51,495 nucleotides of DNA from assembly GCA_949288455.1 (NCBI GenBank), contig CASEKF010000005.1, positions 1-51,495 of the forward strand, in the 5' to 3' direction. The notes under the pieces were generated by a model, which saw only the letters and a program-made list of their open reading frames with translations, made no database searches and was not told where the DNA came from. The position numbers were made by a program, and so were the translations under genes. The DNA is from an uncultured bacterium (GTDB lineage: Bacteria; Vulcanimicrobiota; CADAWZ01). Positions 8,840 through 18,070 of this stretch are shown piece by piece (the stretch's first letter is position 1; each line of letters starts with the position of its first letter).

Positions 8840-9727
8840 TTATCTAAAACTAACTTTAAGCATAACCGGCTTACCGTTTCTCTCCAAATTAAAAGATATC
8901 TCGTCTTCATTCTTCATAGCCTGGTACGCCGCTAAGCCCTCTTCGGGAGATAAAATAGGCTTATTATTTATCGCCAAAATTATATCTCCGGGAGCCAAAC
9001 CCATATTGGAACTCAAAAACGAAGACGGGCTAAGTTTCAAAATTTTTATGCCGTAAGTCGTTCCGTTTCGGCTTATCGGAGCCAGAAGCAATTCCTTCAT
9101 AATGCGATCCGGAGGTTCGAACAGAGCTAAAAATTCGCGCTTCGTCGCATATTTAACAATAGAATTTTCAGACGCTTCGTTTTGACGTTGAAGAGAATTT
9201 GACGTATTAGAAGAAAGAGGGATCCCATAAGACATTATCAACTCGTATTTTTCTCCGGACTCCAAACGAAACACAGCCCTGTCTCTCAATATCTCTTCAA
9301 GAACTGCCTGTCCTATCCTGCTTCCTGGCAAAATAATTTTATCGATTCCATTAAACTGAACTACGGCGAAAGAAGCTGAATCGCCTATAAAAGTAGCCTT
9401 TAAAATCGGATTCCCCTCTCCCGAAAAATCAGCTTCCCTTAAATTAACTCCGGAAAAAGGCGTAGACGATCCCGAAGGCGAAGCGCCGATTCCGGACCTC
9501 AAAATTTTAGAAACAGACTCCTCATATTCCGTTTGCTTGACTAAATCGGTATTTTTACTATCTGCGTTAAAGCCGGAAGAGGCTATCATAAAACTTGGAG
9601 CAGAAATAAAAGTCATTTTTAAGGCATAATTAAAAATTAACGCGCTTAATATAGCGGAAACGATTACGGAAACGATTAAAACTATATCGGCTAAATTTTT
9701 TTTGTTAAAAATATCGGCAACGTTCAT
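8840..9727 (-). CDS. gspC: Type II secretion inner-membrane protein GspC (PDZ)
   Basis: About 295 residues. One N-terminal transmembrane helix (LIVSVIVSAILSALIFNYA) is followed by a periplasmic homology region (LKATFIGDSASFAVVQF...GQAVLEEI) and a C-terminal PDZ domain (SSNMGLAPGDIILAINN). This order is that of GspC, which links the outer-membrane secretin to the inner-membrane platform. Only gspC, gspG and pilT are here; secretin, GspE, F, H-M are absent from the window. The start is uncertain: ATG 9727 and TTG 9742 both lack a well-spaced ribosome site. Confidence 0.87.
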   Translation of the reverse strand: MNVADIFNKKNLADIVLIVSVIVSAILSALIFNYALKMTFISAPSFMIASSGFNADSKNTDLVKQTEYEESVSKILRSGIGASPSGSSTPFSGVNLREADFSGEGNPILKATFIGDSASFAVVQFNGIDKIILPGSRIGQAVLEEILRDRAVFRLESGEKYELIMSYGIPLSSNTSNSLQRQNEASENSIVKYATKREFLALFEPPDRIMKELLLAPISRNGTTYGIKILKLSPSSFLSSNMGLAPGDIILAINNKPILSPEEGLAAYQAMKNEDEISFNLERNGKPVMLKVSFR

Positions 9728-9965
9728 AAAGCAAATATTCAACGACCTTAAAGCATGTTCTTGGGAAAATGTTCAACAAAAACAATAAACCTCCTTTTAT
9801 AAACAAACGAAGAAAAAGAAAATAACGCGCTCGCTTATCTCTGCGGCAAACGAATAAAAAAAACTTTAAGCTCAAAAATTAAAACGGGTATTATGCAGGA
9901 AAAAAAAACTTTTAATTGTAATAGAAGATAGAAACGTAAACGACGGAGATTCCAACTCGGCTCTT

Positions 9966-10403
9966 ATGAAGGAAGTAAATATATATACCGACGGTTCCTG
10001 CTCCGGCAATCCGGGCCCGGGCGGATGGTGCTGCATACTTACGTATGGACAAGCGGAAAAAAAAATAAGCGGAGGGGCCAGAGAAACGACAAACAACAGA
10101 ATGGAGCTTCAAGCCGTAATCGAAGGAATAAAAGCTCTAAAAGAAAAATGCGCGGTCAAAGTATATCTGGATTCAAAATACGTGGCGGATCCGTTTTTGA
10201 AGAAATGGATATATGCCTGGCATAAAGCCGGGTGGATAAAAACTCAAGGAGAACCTGTGAAAAACGCGGATTTATGGAAAACGCTTTTTGAACTCTCTCT
10301 TATACATGAAGTTACGTTTGAATATATAAAAGGGCATAGCGGTCATAAATATAACGAAGAATGCGATAAGGAAGCTAAAAAACAAGCCGAATTATTTAAA
10401 TAA
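9966..10403 (+). CDS. rnhA: Ribonuclease HI
   Basis: A 145-residue endonuclease that cuts the RNA strand of RNA-DNA hybrids. The catalytic acids are D9 (YTDGS), E47 (MEL), D69 (LDSKYV) and D134 (EECD), with H124 in the IKGHSGH loop. The length is normal. LDSKYV replaces the usual TDSKYV, a mild change outside the acid. The ribosome site is weak. It is divergent from gspC, and no partner gene suggests special duty. Confidence 0.95.
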   Translation: MKEVNIYTDGSCSGNPGPGGWCCILTYGQAEKKISGGARETTNNRMELQAVIEGIKALKEKCAVKVYLDSKYVADPFLKKWIYAWHKAGWIKTQGEPVKNADLWKTLFELSLIHEVTFEYIKGHSGHKYNEECDKEAKKQAELFK

Positions 10404-10585
10404 ACCTAACCGGAAAAGAAAACGGAAGTAACAAACCCGGTTTATTTAAATTAAATATCATTTTTCCAACGCCACAAAAGGTTCAAAGCAAAAAAACAAC
10501 TATGAAACTTAAGCTTTATAAATTGCAAACATATAGCGCTTTAAAAACGTTAACTCAGATAAAATGAAAGAGGTTAAAGAAAAAT

Positions 10586-11614
10586 ATGCAAACCCAAGAA
10601 ATGGCCGAAACCGAAAAAAAATGCGACAATCCTAAAATAACGGAAGCTCAAAACCTTACGACTACGGGAGCTAATCTTTCCAAAAGAGGAAAATACTCGG
10701 AAGCCTACGGTTATTTTGATAAAGCCAGAAGCCTGTACGAACAGGAGGGCGATAAAGCTAACGCGGCAATACAACTTAGATATATGGGCTTCTTAAAAGA
10801 TACTTTAGGCAACTCTCATAACGCGATAGAGCTTTACAAAGAAAGCAAGCGCTTATTCGAAGAAACAGGAGACTCAAAAGAAGCATGCGAAAGCGCATAT
10901 AGACTTGCGGCAAGCCTTTATAGAGAAAATAGGATAGACGAATCTCTCGAAGAGTATAAGTATGCCGCGAAAGACGAAGAACAAAGCTCTAACGTTTTTA
11001 ACAATCTTGGTTTTCTTCTTATTCAAAAAGGCGAATTAAAAGAAGCTGAGAAAAATTTTCTTAAAGCTCAAGAAATTTACAAAGAAACGGAAGAAAATTT
11101 AGGCCTCATTAAGAATAATCTGGGAATAATCAATTATCTCGAAGGCAATCTGGAAAAAGCGGAATCAATTTTTAGAGAAGCCGTCGAATGCAAAACTTCC
11201 AAAAGCGACAGAACGATTCAATATATTCTTCTTGCAAACGGCGAACAAGATCAAAACGAACGGTTCTTCCGCTGCGACGACGTTATGACAAAAGCCGGAA
11301 TATGCCTCAATGCCGCCGCGGTCAAAGCGGCTTTAAAAAAGTATGAAGAAGCATGCGATCTTGCCGGAGAAGCTCTGAAACTTGAAGAAGGCATGCCTTA
11401 TCTTACCCTCCCGGCCGCCTGGATATATCTTGCGGCCGGAAATAAAACCAAAGCCGTCGCGCTATTTAAAGCCGCTTTAGAATACGCTAAAGACAAAGAA
11501 AAAATTTCCAAAATCATACTGGATATAAATCCTTACGCGTTTAAAAAAATAGATCGCAACGAAACCTGTCCATGCGGAAGCGGCAAAAAATTTAAAAAAT
11601 GCCACGGTAAATAA
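10586..11614 (+). CDS. TPR-repeat protein with C-terminal SEC-C motif
   Basis: A 342-residue soluble protein made of about seven tetratricopeptide-like helical pairs (for example GKYSEAYGYFDKARSLYEQEGD and GELKEAEKNFLKAQEIYKETEE). It ends with the SEC-C zinc motif NETCPCGSGKKFKKCHGK, the same motif that ends SecA and serves as a protein or ribosome docking site. GAAAGAGG lies 13 bases upstream of the ATG. It stands alone, followed by a terminator at 11653. I infer a scaffold or ribosome/Sec-linked role from the domains, not from any neighbour. Confidence 0.82.
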   Translation: MQTQEMAETEKKCDNPKITEAQNLTTTGANLSKRGKYSEAYGYFDKARSLYEQEGDKANAAIQLRYMGFLKDTLGNSHNAIELYKESKRLFEETGDSKEACESAYRLAASLYRENRIDESLEEYKYAAKDEEQSSNVFNNLGFLLIQKGELKEAEKNFLKAQEIYKETEENLGLIKNNLGIINYLEGNLEKAESIFREAVECKTSKSDRTIQYILLANGEQDQNERFFRCDDVMTKAGICLNAAAVKAALKKYEEACDLAGEALKLEEGMPYLTLPAAWIYLAAGNKTKAVALFKAALEYAKDKEKISKIILDINPYAFKKIDRNETCPCGSGKKFKKCHGK

Positions 11615-11652
11615 CTTTAAATTTTTAATCAAAAGCACGGAAAACGAACTGC

Positions 11653-11706
11653 AAAACGGGGTGCGCGAAGCTTTAAATAAAGCGGCGCGGCCCCGTTTTA
11701 TTTAAT
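11653..11706 (+). terminator. Terminator after the TPR/SEC-C gene
   Basis: AAAACGGGG (11653-11661) pairs with CCCCGTTTT (11691-11699), with further GC-rich pairing inside the loop. A short T-rich tail follows. It separates the TPR gene from the RTX unit. Confidence 0.8.
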
Positions 11707-11894
11707 AAAAGCCGCGTTAAATATGAAAAAACCTCTTTTATTCCTTAACAATTATTAAGAAAAGTTAACAATTGTCTATCTTATTTTATAGGAATACAAC
11801 TAAATATATGATACAATAAAGTTAAAATCAAACGGAACGAAGCCGCGCAAAATGCTCCATGAGCCTAGTTTGACACAATACGGAGGATCGATCT

Positions 11895-13784
11895 ATGTCA
11901 CTAAACGTCAACAATATTTCGTTAAGCTCCAATACGGCGATCGGAACAAATTCGAACGCAAAAATACATGAATCCGCGTCAGAGCCAACCCAAAATAAAA
12001 CTGCCGAAGTCAGCTCCGAAGAAACGTCATCCTCTCCCGGAGTTACGGAAGATTCAGTATCCCTTTCCCCTTCCGCCAAAAAAGAACTGACTCCGGAAGA
12101 AGAAACGCCTAAAGATAACGACGGACCTCTGACTAATCTTGGTTCAGGTATTTTGGGCATATTCTCGCAACTTAACTCCAGAGAAGATATAATTATTAAC
12201 GGGACCGACAAAAACGACAAATGGACGGTAAGTCAAAACCGGCAAGGAGACGTCATAGTAAATTTAAACGGCAAAGAAACGGTTTATCCTCAAGAAGACG
12301 CCAATTTTCTCAAATTTAAATTAGGCGAAGGCGACAATTCGTTTATAGCGGACGATAGCGTAAAAATAGGCTTAGACGTAAACGCGGGAGACGGAAATAA
12401 CACTATCGTAACCGGGAAAGGAAACGACTCTATAACAGTCGGAAACGGGGATAACAATATAGAAGGCGGAAAAGGAAATGACACCATACTTGCGGGAGAC
12501 GGAAATAACACTGTTTACGGCGACAATAACCCCGGAGCGCTAAATAAGCTAAAATATCACCTAGATCTGTTTTCAAGCGAAGAAACGGAAGAAAGCGTTC
12601 AAAACGACGCAAAGGATCAACTATTGGGCTTCAGTCTGGCCGACTCGGATATCATAACGTTAGGAAACGGCTCTAACTTAGTTTACGGAGGAGACGGAAA
12701 CGATAGTATTACAGTCGGCAACGGAGGCAATACTATCTACGGCGAAAAAGGAAGCGACACTATATATGCCGGAGACGGAAACGATCGTATCTATGGAGGG
12801 GACGGCAACGACAAAATATACGGCAAAGGCGGAAATGACATTATATACGGCGGAAAAGGTAAAGATCATCTCGACGGAGGAGCAGGAGACGATATAATCT
12901 ACGGACAATCAGGCAACGACGTTATATACGGTTTAGACGGCGACGATAAATTATACGGAGGAGACGGCGACGATTATATCGACGGAGGGAAAGGAAACGA
13001 TCTAATCCTCGGAGGCTCGGGAGACGATATTCTTGCGGGAGGTTTAGGTAAAGACACGGTTATAAGCGGATTTGGAAACGACGTCATAATAGACGATAAA
13101 AAAGATATTTCCTTTATAGAATCGTTATCCGGTACGAAAATACATGAAATAAGTTCCGATCCTGACGTAGCTTCTTTAGGTTCGAACTTTAAAATAGAAG
13201 GCGACGAGAACTTTAAAATGAAAGCGGCGTCCGACCTTGAAGTTATAAAAGCGACTCATTCTGGGTTAAAAACGCTGCGGGAGATAGAAAACACAGGGAA
13301 AAACATTACCATTCAACAAGAACGTGACAATCTAAATAACGCATACGCGTCTTCCGAAGACATTGAAGACGTATACGTTCAACCTGACGGAACTCCGGGA
13401 AAAGGCGGCGACGTCACGATAGGATACAACGGCTCGTTTTCGCTCCAGGGACAATCTGCCTCTGAGGACGACGTTCCTCCTTCCGTCGTACTTTTCCATG
13501 AACTGACGCACGCTTACAATATGGCGTCGGGAACGATGCTCAATTTTGATATTAATCTAAAGAACGAATATGGCTCATATCCGGTAAACGCTTGCGAACA
13601 CCAAGCGGTGGGACTTCCCATACCGGAAACAGATAGAGCGCATTCCAATCGTTCGGCCGACGACGACCTAAAGATCGAATCAATCCGACATCCTGACGGA
13701 ACTAATTCTCTATCTAATCCCGAAGGAATAACGGAAAACGATTTTAGAAGAGAACTGAATCTCTCAGAAAGAACAAAATATTAA
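11895..13784 (+). CDS. RTX-repeat protein with C-terminal M91 (NleD-like) zinc protease domain
   Basis: A 629-residue secreted effector candidate. Residues 1-80 are polar and disordered, with no Sec signal. Residues about 163-210 and 255-398 are two blocks of glycine/aspartate RTX nonapeptides (GGDGNDxIYG pattern) that bind calcium in the family. The C-terminal ~230 residues carry HELTHAYN (zinc ligands H535 and H539, catalytic E536) and, 29 residues on, NACEHQAVGLP with E568 as a likely third ligand. This arrangement matches peptidase family M91, known from the NleD type III effector. GGAGG lies 8 bases before the ATG. It is followed 16 bases later by a small secreted protein, and the pair is bounded by terminators. 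No type I or III secretion genes are in the window. The domain call is mine from motifs. Confidence 0.82.
   Translation: MSLNVNNISLSSNTAIGTNSNAKIHESASEPTQNKTAEVSSEETSSSPGVTEDSVSLSPSAKKELTPEEETPKDNDGPLTNLGSGILGIFSQLNSREDIIINGTDKNDKWTVSQNRQGDVIVNLNGKETVYPQEDANFLKFKLGEGDNSFIADDSVKIGLDVNAGDGNNTIVTGKGNDSITVGNGDNNIEGGKGNDTILAGDGNNTVYGDNNPGALNKLKYHLDLFSSEETEESVQNDAKDQLLGFSLADSDIITLGNGSNLVYGGDGNDSITVGNGGNTIYGEKGSDTIYAGDGNDRIYGGDGNDKIYGKGGNDIIYGGKGKDHLDGGAGDDIIYGQSGNDVIYGLDGDDKLYGGDGDDYIDGGKGNDLILGGSGDDILAGGLGKDTVISGFGNDVIIDDKKDISFIESLSGTKIHEISSDPDVASLGSNFKIEGDENFKMKAASDLEVIKATHSGLKTLREIENTGKNITIQQERDNLNNAYASSEDIEDVYVQPDGTPGKGGDVTIGYNGSFSLQGQSASEDDVPPSVVLFHELTHAYNMASGTMLNFDINLKNEYGSYPVNACEHQAVGLPIPETDRAHSNRSADDDLKIESIRHPDGTNSLSNPEGITENDFRRELNLSERTKY
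12381..13089 (+). repeat. RTX nonapeptide-coding repeat array
   Basis: About 23 degenerate copies of a 27-base coding unit (consensus peptide GGxGNDxIY), in two blocks separated by a ~45-residue non-repeat insert (residues about 211-254). It gives regular DNA periodicity but is fully coding, so it is not an intergenic repeat. Confidence 0.85.
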
Positions 13785-13800
13785 CCCTACAGGTTGAGTC

Positions 13801-14370
13801 ATGCACTTAAACATAAAATATATCTCGATATGTCTTATACTTTTCTTATTTGCAATTCCGATACACGCCGAGGACAAAGCTGCATCGACAAATAACGATA
13901 ATTTAAAACAAGGTAATACAAAGGTGAACGAAAATATTTTAAAGAAGCGATTCGGAGATTTTTCCACAAGCCCTATATACGTTTTAATACCAATTAAAAA
14001 TAAAGCTACCGGAGAATCAGGATATTATATCGCTAATAACGTCGACGCCTTCATGATGTGTAAACGATATATCAAAAACGTATCCACAAGCAAAGAGTAT
14101 ACCGCGCTTATGGTAAACGACTACGGGACTCCTTTGGAAGTCGACGATCAAATATTTAAAGCGATAAAAGCAGATCTAACGGGGAAATATGATACAGAGT
14201 CAAAAATGGGCTGGGATTACATAAAAAACAAATATTTCTTGCCTGGAATCTCTTTGGAACTAAAAGATCCGGAACTAATTAAAGATTACGACTTTTTAAA
14301 AATGCTGCTTGAACAAAACGTTATAGTAAGAAGCAACTGCTATACCGGCAAAGTAATGATTTACGAATAA
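13801..14370 (+). CDS. Small secreted protein of unknown function downstream of the RTX protease
   Basis: A 189-residue protein that I do not recognise. Residues 1-23 form a Sec signal peptide (basic MHLNIKY, hydrophobic ISICLILFLFAIP, cleavage after IHA). The mature part is mixed alpha/beta with a two-cysteine content (C77 region YC/KC style positions near CKRY and SNCYTG) and no catalytic motif I can name. The ATG has AGGT 9 bases upstream and lies 16 bases after the RTX gene, so the two are co-transcribed, ending at a strong terminator. By context it could be an immunity protein, chaperone or co-effector kept in the periplasm. This is inference from position alone. Confidence 0.75.
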   Translation: MHLNIKYISICLILFLFAIPIHAEDKAASTNNDNLKQGNTKVNENILKKRFGDFSTSPIYVLIPIKNKATGESGYYIANNVDAFMMCKRYIKNVSTSKEYTALMVNDYGTPLEVDDQIFKAIKADLTGKYDTESKMGWDYIKNKYFLPGISLELKDPELIKDYDFLKMLLEQNVIVRSNCYTGKVMIYE

Positions 14371-14390
14371 AAACAAAAGCAAACAAATAA

Positions 14391-14430
14391 AAAAAGCCGT
14401 TATAAAAATTATAACGGCTTTTTTTTTTTA
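14391..14430 (+). terminator. Strong rho-independent terminator after the RTX unit
   Basis: A perfect 10-bp stem (GCCGTTATAA 14396-14405 with TTATAACGGC 14409-14418), a 3-base loop, an A-run before and a run of about 11 T after. Confidence 0.96.
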
Positions 14431-14452
14431 TGAGAAAAAAGCGACTTTAGAC

Positions 14453-14481
14453 TTGACAAAATCAAAACCTGAATATATTAT
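14453..14481 (+). promoter_or_regulatory. Sigma-70 type promoter for the EF-G gene
   Basis: TTGACA (14453-14458), a 17-base spacer, then TATTAT (14476-14481). Perfect -35, 5/6 -10. It gives a leader of about 75 bases before the ATG at 14563. Confidence 0.75.
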
Positions 14482-14562
14482 ATACAATCAAATATTTTAC
14501 GGCTAAATATTTAACTAAGGCAATAAGAAGAAATATCTAAAATCAACGAATAGGATAATAAA

Positions 14563-16638
14563 ATGACGCTTAATAAAATAAGAAATTTTGGAATAATAGC
14601 ACATATAGACGCGGGTAAAACTACCGTATCAGAAAGAATTCTGTTTTACACGGGGTTTCTGCGCAAACCGGGAGAAGTCCATAACGGCGAAGCCACTATG
14701 GACTTTATGAAGCAAGAGCAGGAAAGAGGAATAACGATAGCCTCGGCTGCTATATCCTGCGGCTGGAGGGGACACAGATTAAATCTAATAGACACTCCCG
14801 GACATGTCGATTTCATGCTGGAGGTAGAAAGATCGTTAAGAGTGCTTGACGGAGTCGTAGCGGTATTTTGCGCGGTAGGGGGAGTTCAGCCTCAATCTGA
14901 AACCGTATGGAATCAAGCTAATAAATTTGGAACTCCGCATATAGCTTTCGTAAATAAAATGGATCTCGAGGGGGCGGATTTCGACAGATGCGTCGATATG
15001 ATGGACGACATGCTTGGAGCCAATCCCGTAAGATATCAACTGCCTTATTACAAAGAGGGAAATTTTCAAGGTATGGCAGATCTTATAACCATGAAACTGC
15101 TGTCTTTTGACAACGGGCGCTGCGAAGAAAAGGAAATTCCCGAAGAATTATTAGAAAGCGCAAAGAAATATCGCGGAGAGCTTATAGAGAAACTTGCGGA
15201 ATTTAATTACGAACTTCTCGAAGCGTATTTAGAAGGCAAAGAAGAATTCATCACTCAGGAATTACTCAGGAAAACTACGGCGGAATGCGTGCAAAAAGCT
15301 TTAATAACTCCGGTATTCTGCGGAGCCGCTTATAAAAATATAGGGATTCAGCCTCTTCTCGACGCTATAGTAGATTATCTCCCCGATCCCGTAAACGCAG
15401 GGCAAACGGTAGGAACAGATTCGGAATTAAAGGGAAAAAATCTAGTTAGAAAGCCTACCGCCTCCTCTCCGTTTTCAGCTCTTGCATTTAAAATTATTCA
15501 TGATCCTTTCGTAGGGCAACAAACGTTCGTCAGAATATACTCCGGCAAGATAACAAGCGGAGATACGGTCTGGAATTCAACTAAAAAGAAAAAAGAAAGA
15601 ATAGGAAGAATTTTAAGAATATTCGCAAAAGACAGAGAAGAAATAGAAGAAGCTTCGGCAGGCGACATAGTAGCTTTAATAGGGATGAAAGCTACTACGA
15701 CCGGGGACACGCTCTGCAGCGCGGAACATCCTATAATACTTGAAAATATAACCGTTCCCCCGGCCGTAATCAGCGTAAAAGCGATTGTTCCCAACAGGCA
15801 AGAACGAGATAAACTTGGCAATTCTCTGAAAAAACTCCTATTGGAGGATCCGTCCTTTACATTCCATTTTGACGAAGAAACTGAAGAAGCTATAATTTCA
15901 GGTATGGGAGAGTTGCATCTGGAGATAATAATGGACAGGCTAAAGAATGATTTCGGCGTAAACGTACAAGCCGGACAGCCGTCAATTTCCTATAGAGAAA
16001 CCATAACTCAAGAGGCCGTCTCGAATATGAAATACGTCAAACAATCGGGAGGAAAAGGACACTATGCGCATTGCGTCCTAAGAATAGAGCCTAACGTAGC
16101 GGGAGGCTTCGAATTCAGCGAAACGGTTAAAGGCGGAGTAGTGCCTAAAGAGTATATACCGGCGGTCGAAAAGGGTATAAAAGACGCCTTAAACGAAGGA
16201 ACTCTGGCAAAATACCCGGTAGTAGACGTAAAAGCAGTGCTTTTAGACGGATCCGCCCATACCGTAGACTCTTCGGAAATGGCTTTCAGAACATGCGGTT
16301 CCATGGCTTTCAAAGACGCGTTGAAACATGCTTCCCCCATTCTTCTGGAACCCGTAATGAAGATAGAAATTAATTCTCCGGACGATTATCTGGGAGATAT
16401 TATAGGAGATCTCGTAAGAAGACGCGGAAAAGTCTCGAATATGAGACGATTCAGAAAAGGATCTCAAAAAATTAACGGCACGGTTCCTTTAAAGGAAATG
16501 TTCGGTTACGCTACGTCTTTAAGAAGCCTTAGCAGCGGAAGAGCTAATTTTTCAATGGAATTTTTCCGTTATGAAGAACTCCCTATATCTATGTCCGAAG
16601 AAATAATCAAAGCGGCTCAAGAAAAAACGAAAGTTTAA
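14563..16638 (+). CDS. Elongation factor G (likely paralogue)
   Basis: A 691-residue translational GTPase that drives ribosomal translocation. G1 is AHIDAGKTT, switch I ends in [12 protein letters not shown]3 is DTPGHVDF and G4 is NKMD; domains II to V are complete, with the usual C-terminal segment [12 protein letters not shown]. It is not beside rpsL, rpsG or tuf, and has its own strong promoter and an AGGA ribosome site. The sequence [14 protein letters not shown] and [10 protein letters not shown] differs from typical fusA (DAVSGV, NKMDRTGADF) and fits one of the divergent EF-G families. I therefore call it a paralogue, not certainly the main EF-G; the main copy is not in the window. Confidence 0.93.
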   Translation: MTLNKIRNFGIIAHIDAGKTTVSERILFYTGFLRKPGEVHNGEATMDFMKQEQERGITIASAAISCGWRGHRLNLIDTPGHVDFMLEVERSLRVLDGVVAVFCAVGGVQPQSETVWNQANKFGTPHIAFVNKMDLEGADFDRCVDMMDDMLGANPVRYQLPYYKEGNFQGMADLITMKLLSFDNGRCEEKEIPEELLESAKKYRGELIEKLAEFNYELLEAYLEGKEEFITQELLRKTTAECVQKALITPVFCGAAYKNIGIQPLLDAIVDYLPDPVNAGQTVGTDSELKGKNLVRKPTASSPFSALAFKIIHDPFVGQQTFVRIYSGKITSGDTVWNSTKKKKERIGRILRIFAKDREEIEEASAGDIVALIGMKATTTGDTLCSAEHPIILENITVPPAVISVKAIVPNRQERDKLGNSLKKLLLEDPSFTFHFDEETEEAIISGMGELHLEIIMDRLKNDFGVNVQAGQPSISYRETITQEAVSNMKYVKQSGGKGHYAHCVLRIEPNVAGGFEFSETVKGGVVPKEYIPAVEKGIKDALNEGTLAKYPVVDVKAVLLDGSAHTVDSSEMAFRTCGSMAFKDALKHASPILLEPVMKIEINSPDDYLGDIIGDLVRRRGKVSNMRRFRKGSQKINGTVPLKEMFGYATSLRSLSSGRANFSMEFFRYEELPISMSEEIIKAAQEKTKV

Positions 16639-16643
16639 AAAGT

Positions 16644-17570
16644 ATGAAAATAACGACGTTTACTCCAAATCCTGCGATAGACTGTTTCGGCAAGGCGGAT
16701 AAAATTGAAATTGGAGAAATTTCTCGTATCTCAATTCAAAGCAAATACCCCGGAGGAAAAGGGGTAAACGTCTCCAGAGTTTTGCTTGCCTTAGGCGTCA
16801 GAACGACGGCTTTAACGCCGATAGGCGGATATACCGGACAAAGCTTTATAAAATTAATGCAGGAATTTAAAATTCCGTTCAGCGCTTTTAAAATAGCTGC
16901 CGAAACAAGAATAAATTATATTTTTGAAAACTCTAATGGTCAAAGAATAAAGTTCAATATTGACGGCGGAGAATTGCATAAAGAAGAACAAACCGGTTTA
17001 TCGGCTTGGATAATCCCCCACTGCGGCAACGGAGACATATTGTATATAGGCGGATCCCCGCTAAAAGGAATGGACGAAGGATTTTATCTGGAAACAGCGG
17101 ATACAGCCGCACAAAACGGGGTTCATCTGGCTCTGGATATATCGGGAAAAACCATATTTAACTTAAGCGACGTTAAATATAAATATTTTAAGGCTAATCT
17201 TGAAGAAAGCTGTTCCATATTTTTGCGCCGTCCACATTCGCTGGAGGAATGCTATGATTTTTCCTGCGAATTGGATCCGGATAAAGAAATAATAATATCG
17301 GACAAAGAAAACGGAGCGGCTCTGTTTACCAAGGGAAAGATTTATAGAAATTTTATGCGGAAAACAAAAGAAACGCTCTGTTCAGGCTGCGGAGATGCTC
17401 TCTTCGCCGCTTATCTTGCGCGCAGAACTCAAGGAGACGATCCTAAAGTCTCCTTCAACTATGCCGGAGCCGCGGGATTGTCATGCGCTTTTAGCGGAGT
17501 TTACGAACTATGCGATAAAAAATCTATTCGAGAAAATCTCAATTTTATAGACACAGAGCGAATCAAATGA
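16644..17570 (+). CDS. PfkB-family sugar-phosphate kinase (1-phosphofructokinase-like)
   Basis: A 308-residue ribokinase-fold kinase. PGGKGVNVSRVLLALG (36-51) is the first PfkB signature, and TLCSGCGDALFAAYLA near residue 250 carries the catalytic Asp of the second. Sequence layout TFTPNPAID at the N-terminus is that of 1-phosphofructokinase or tagatose-6-phosphate kinase. In the second signature CGDAL replaces the usual AGDSM. It follows EF-G by only 5 bases with no own terminator, and its stop overlaps the next ATG by 4 bases (ATGA), so the three genes are likely one transcript. No PTS gene is in the window. Confidence 0.85.
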   Translation: MKITTFTPNPAIDCFGKADKIEIGEISRISIQSKYPGGKGVNVSRVLLALGVRTTALTPIGGYTGQSFIKLMQEFKIPFSAFKIAAETRINYIFENSNGQRIKFNIDGGELHKEEQTGLSAWIIPHCGNGDILYIGGSPLKGMDEGFYLETADTAAQNGVHLALDISGKTIFNLSDVKYKYFKANLEESCSIFLRRPHSLEECYDFSCELDPDKEIIISDKENGAALFTKGKIYRNFMRKTKETLCSGCGDALFAAYLARRTQGDDPKVSFNYAGAAGLSCAFSGVYELCDKKSIRENLNFIDTERIK

Positions 17571-18070
17571 CAAACGAAGAATATGAAAGAGTTGAAAAGT
17601 TCTATCTGAAATTAGGCGAATTTTTTCCGTATTACGAAGAAAATCCCTGCGCGGAATGCAATATATGCTGCAAAGAAATTTCCAACTTGGGAGTTTCCGC
17701 ATTAGAAAAAGACTATATAAAAGAATACATTATCAGAAAAAAACTCAATTTAAACGTATATGAAAAATTTGTAAATTTCCTTTTGGAAATAAAAAATAAA
17801 AAAGACGGACAAAAATGCCCGTTTTTCGACGAATCCTTAAAAGGCTGTTCCATATACGACGCAAGACCTCTGTCCTGCCGAACGTTCGGATGTTATATCA
17901 ACGAAACATATAAACGGCTAATACCCGACGTATGCAAAATAAAAAATAATCTTATCGTATACGACGACAGCGATTTTTACTTAAAAGCTCCTTTTATAGT
18001 AGAATTTTATAAATTAATAACTTTATATGAAAAAAATAAAAAAAAATCACAGGCGCTAAAGCGTGCCTGA
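17567..18070 (+). CDS. YkgJ-type cysteine cluster protein
   Basis: A 167-residue protein with the CxxCxxCC cluster (CAECNICCKE, about 26-35) and a second set of cysteines (CPFFDESLKGCSIYDARPLSCRTFGCY, about 83-110), typical of the YkgJ/zinc-or-iron chelating family. Role unknown in most organisms. Its ATG overlaps the pfkB stop by 4 bases, so translation is coupled. Its 3' end overlaps the convergent gene at 18056 by 15 bases. Confidence 0.85.
   Translation: MTNEEYERVEKFYLKLGEFFPYYEENPCAECNICCKEISNLGVSALEKDYIKEYIIRKKLNLNVYEKFVNFLLEIKNKKDGQKCPFFDESLKGCSIYDARPLSCRTFGCYINETYKRLIPDVCKIKNNLIVYDDSDFYLKAPFIVEFYKLITLYEKNKKKSQALKRA

Noticed and set aside
9708-9785. TTG-started 26-codon frame with AGGAGG at 9790-9795 overlapping the gspC start
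   Set aside because: Spacing to the TTG is only 4 bases and the peptide shows no recognisable feature; left as possible leader, not called.
11869-11874. TTGACA just before the RTX gene
   Set aside because: The spacing would put the -10 box on the start codon; the nearby upstream TACAAT has no good -35.
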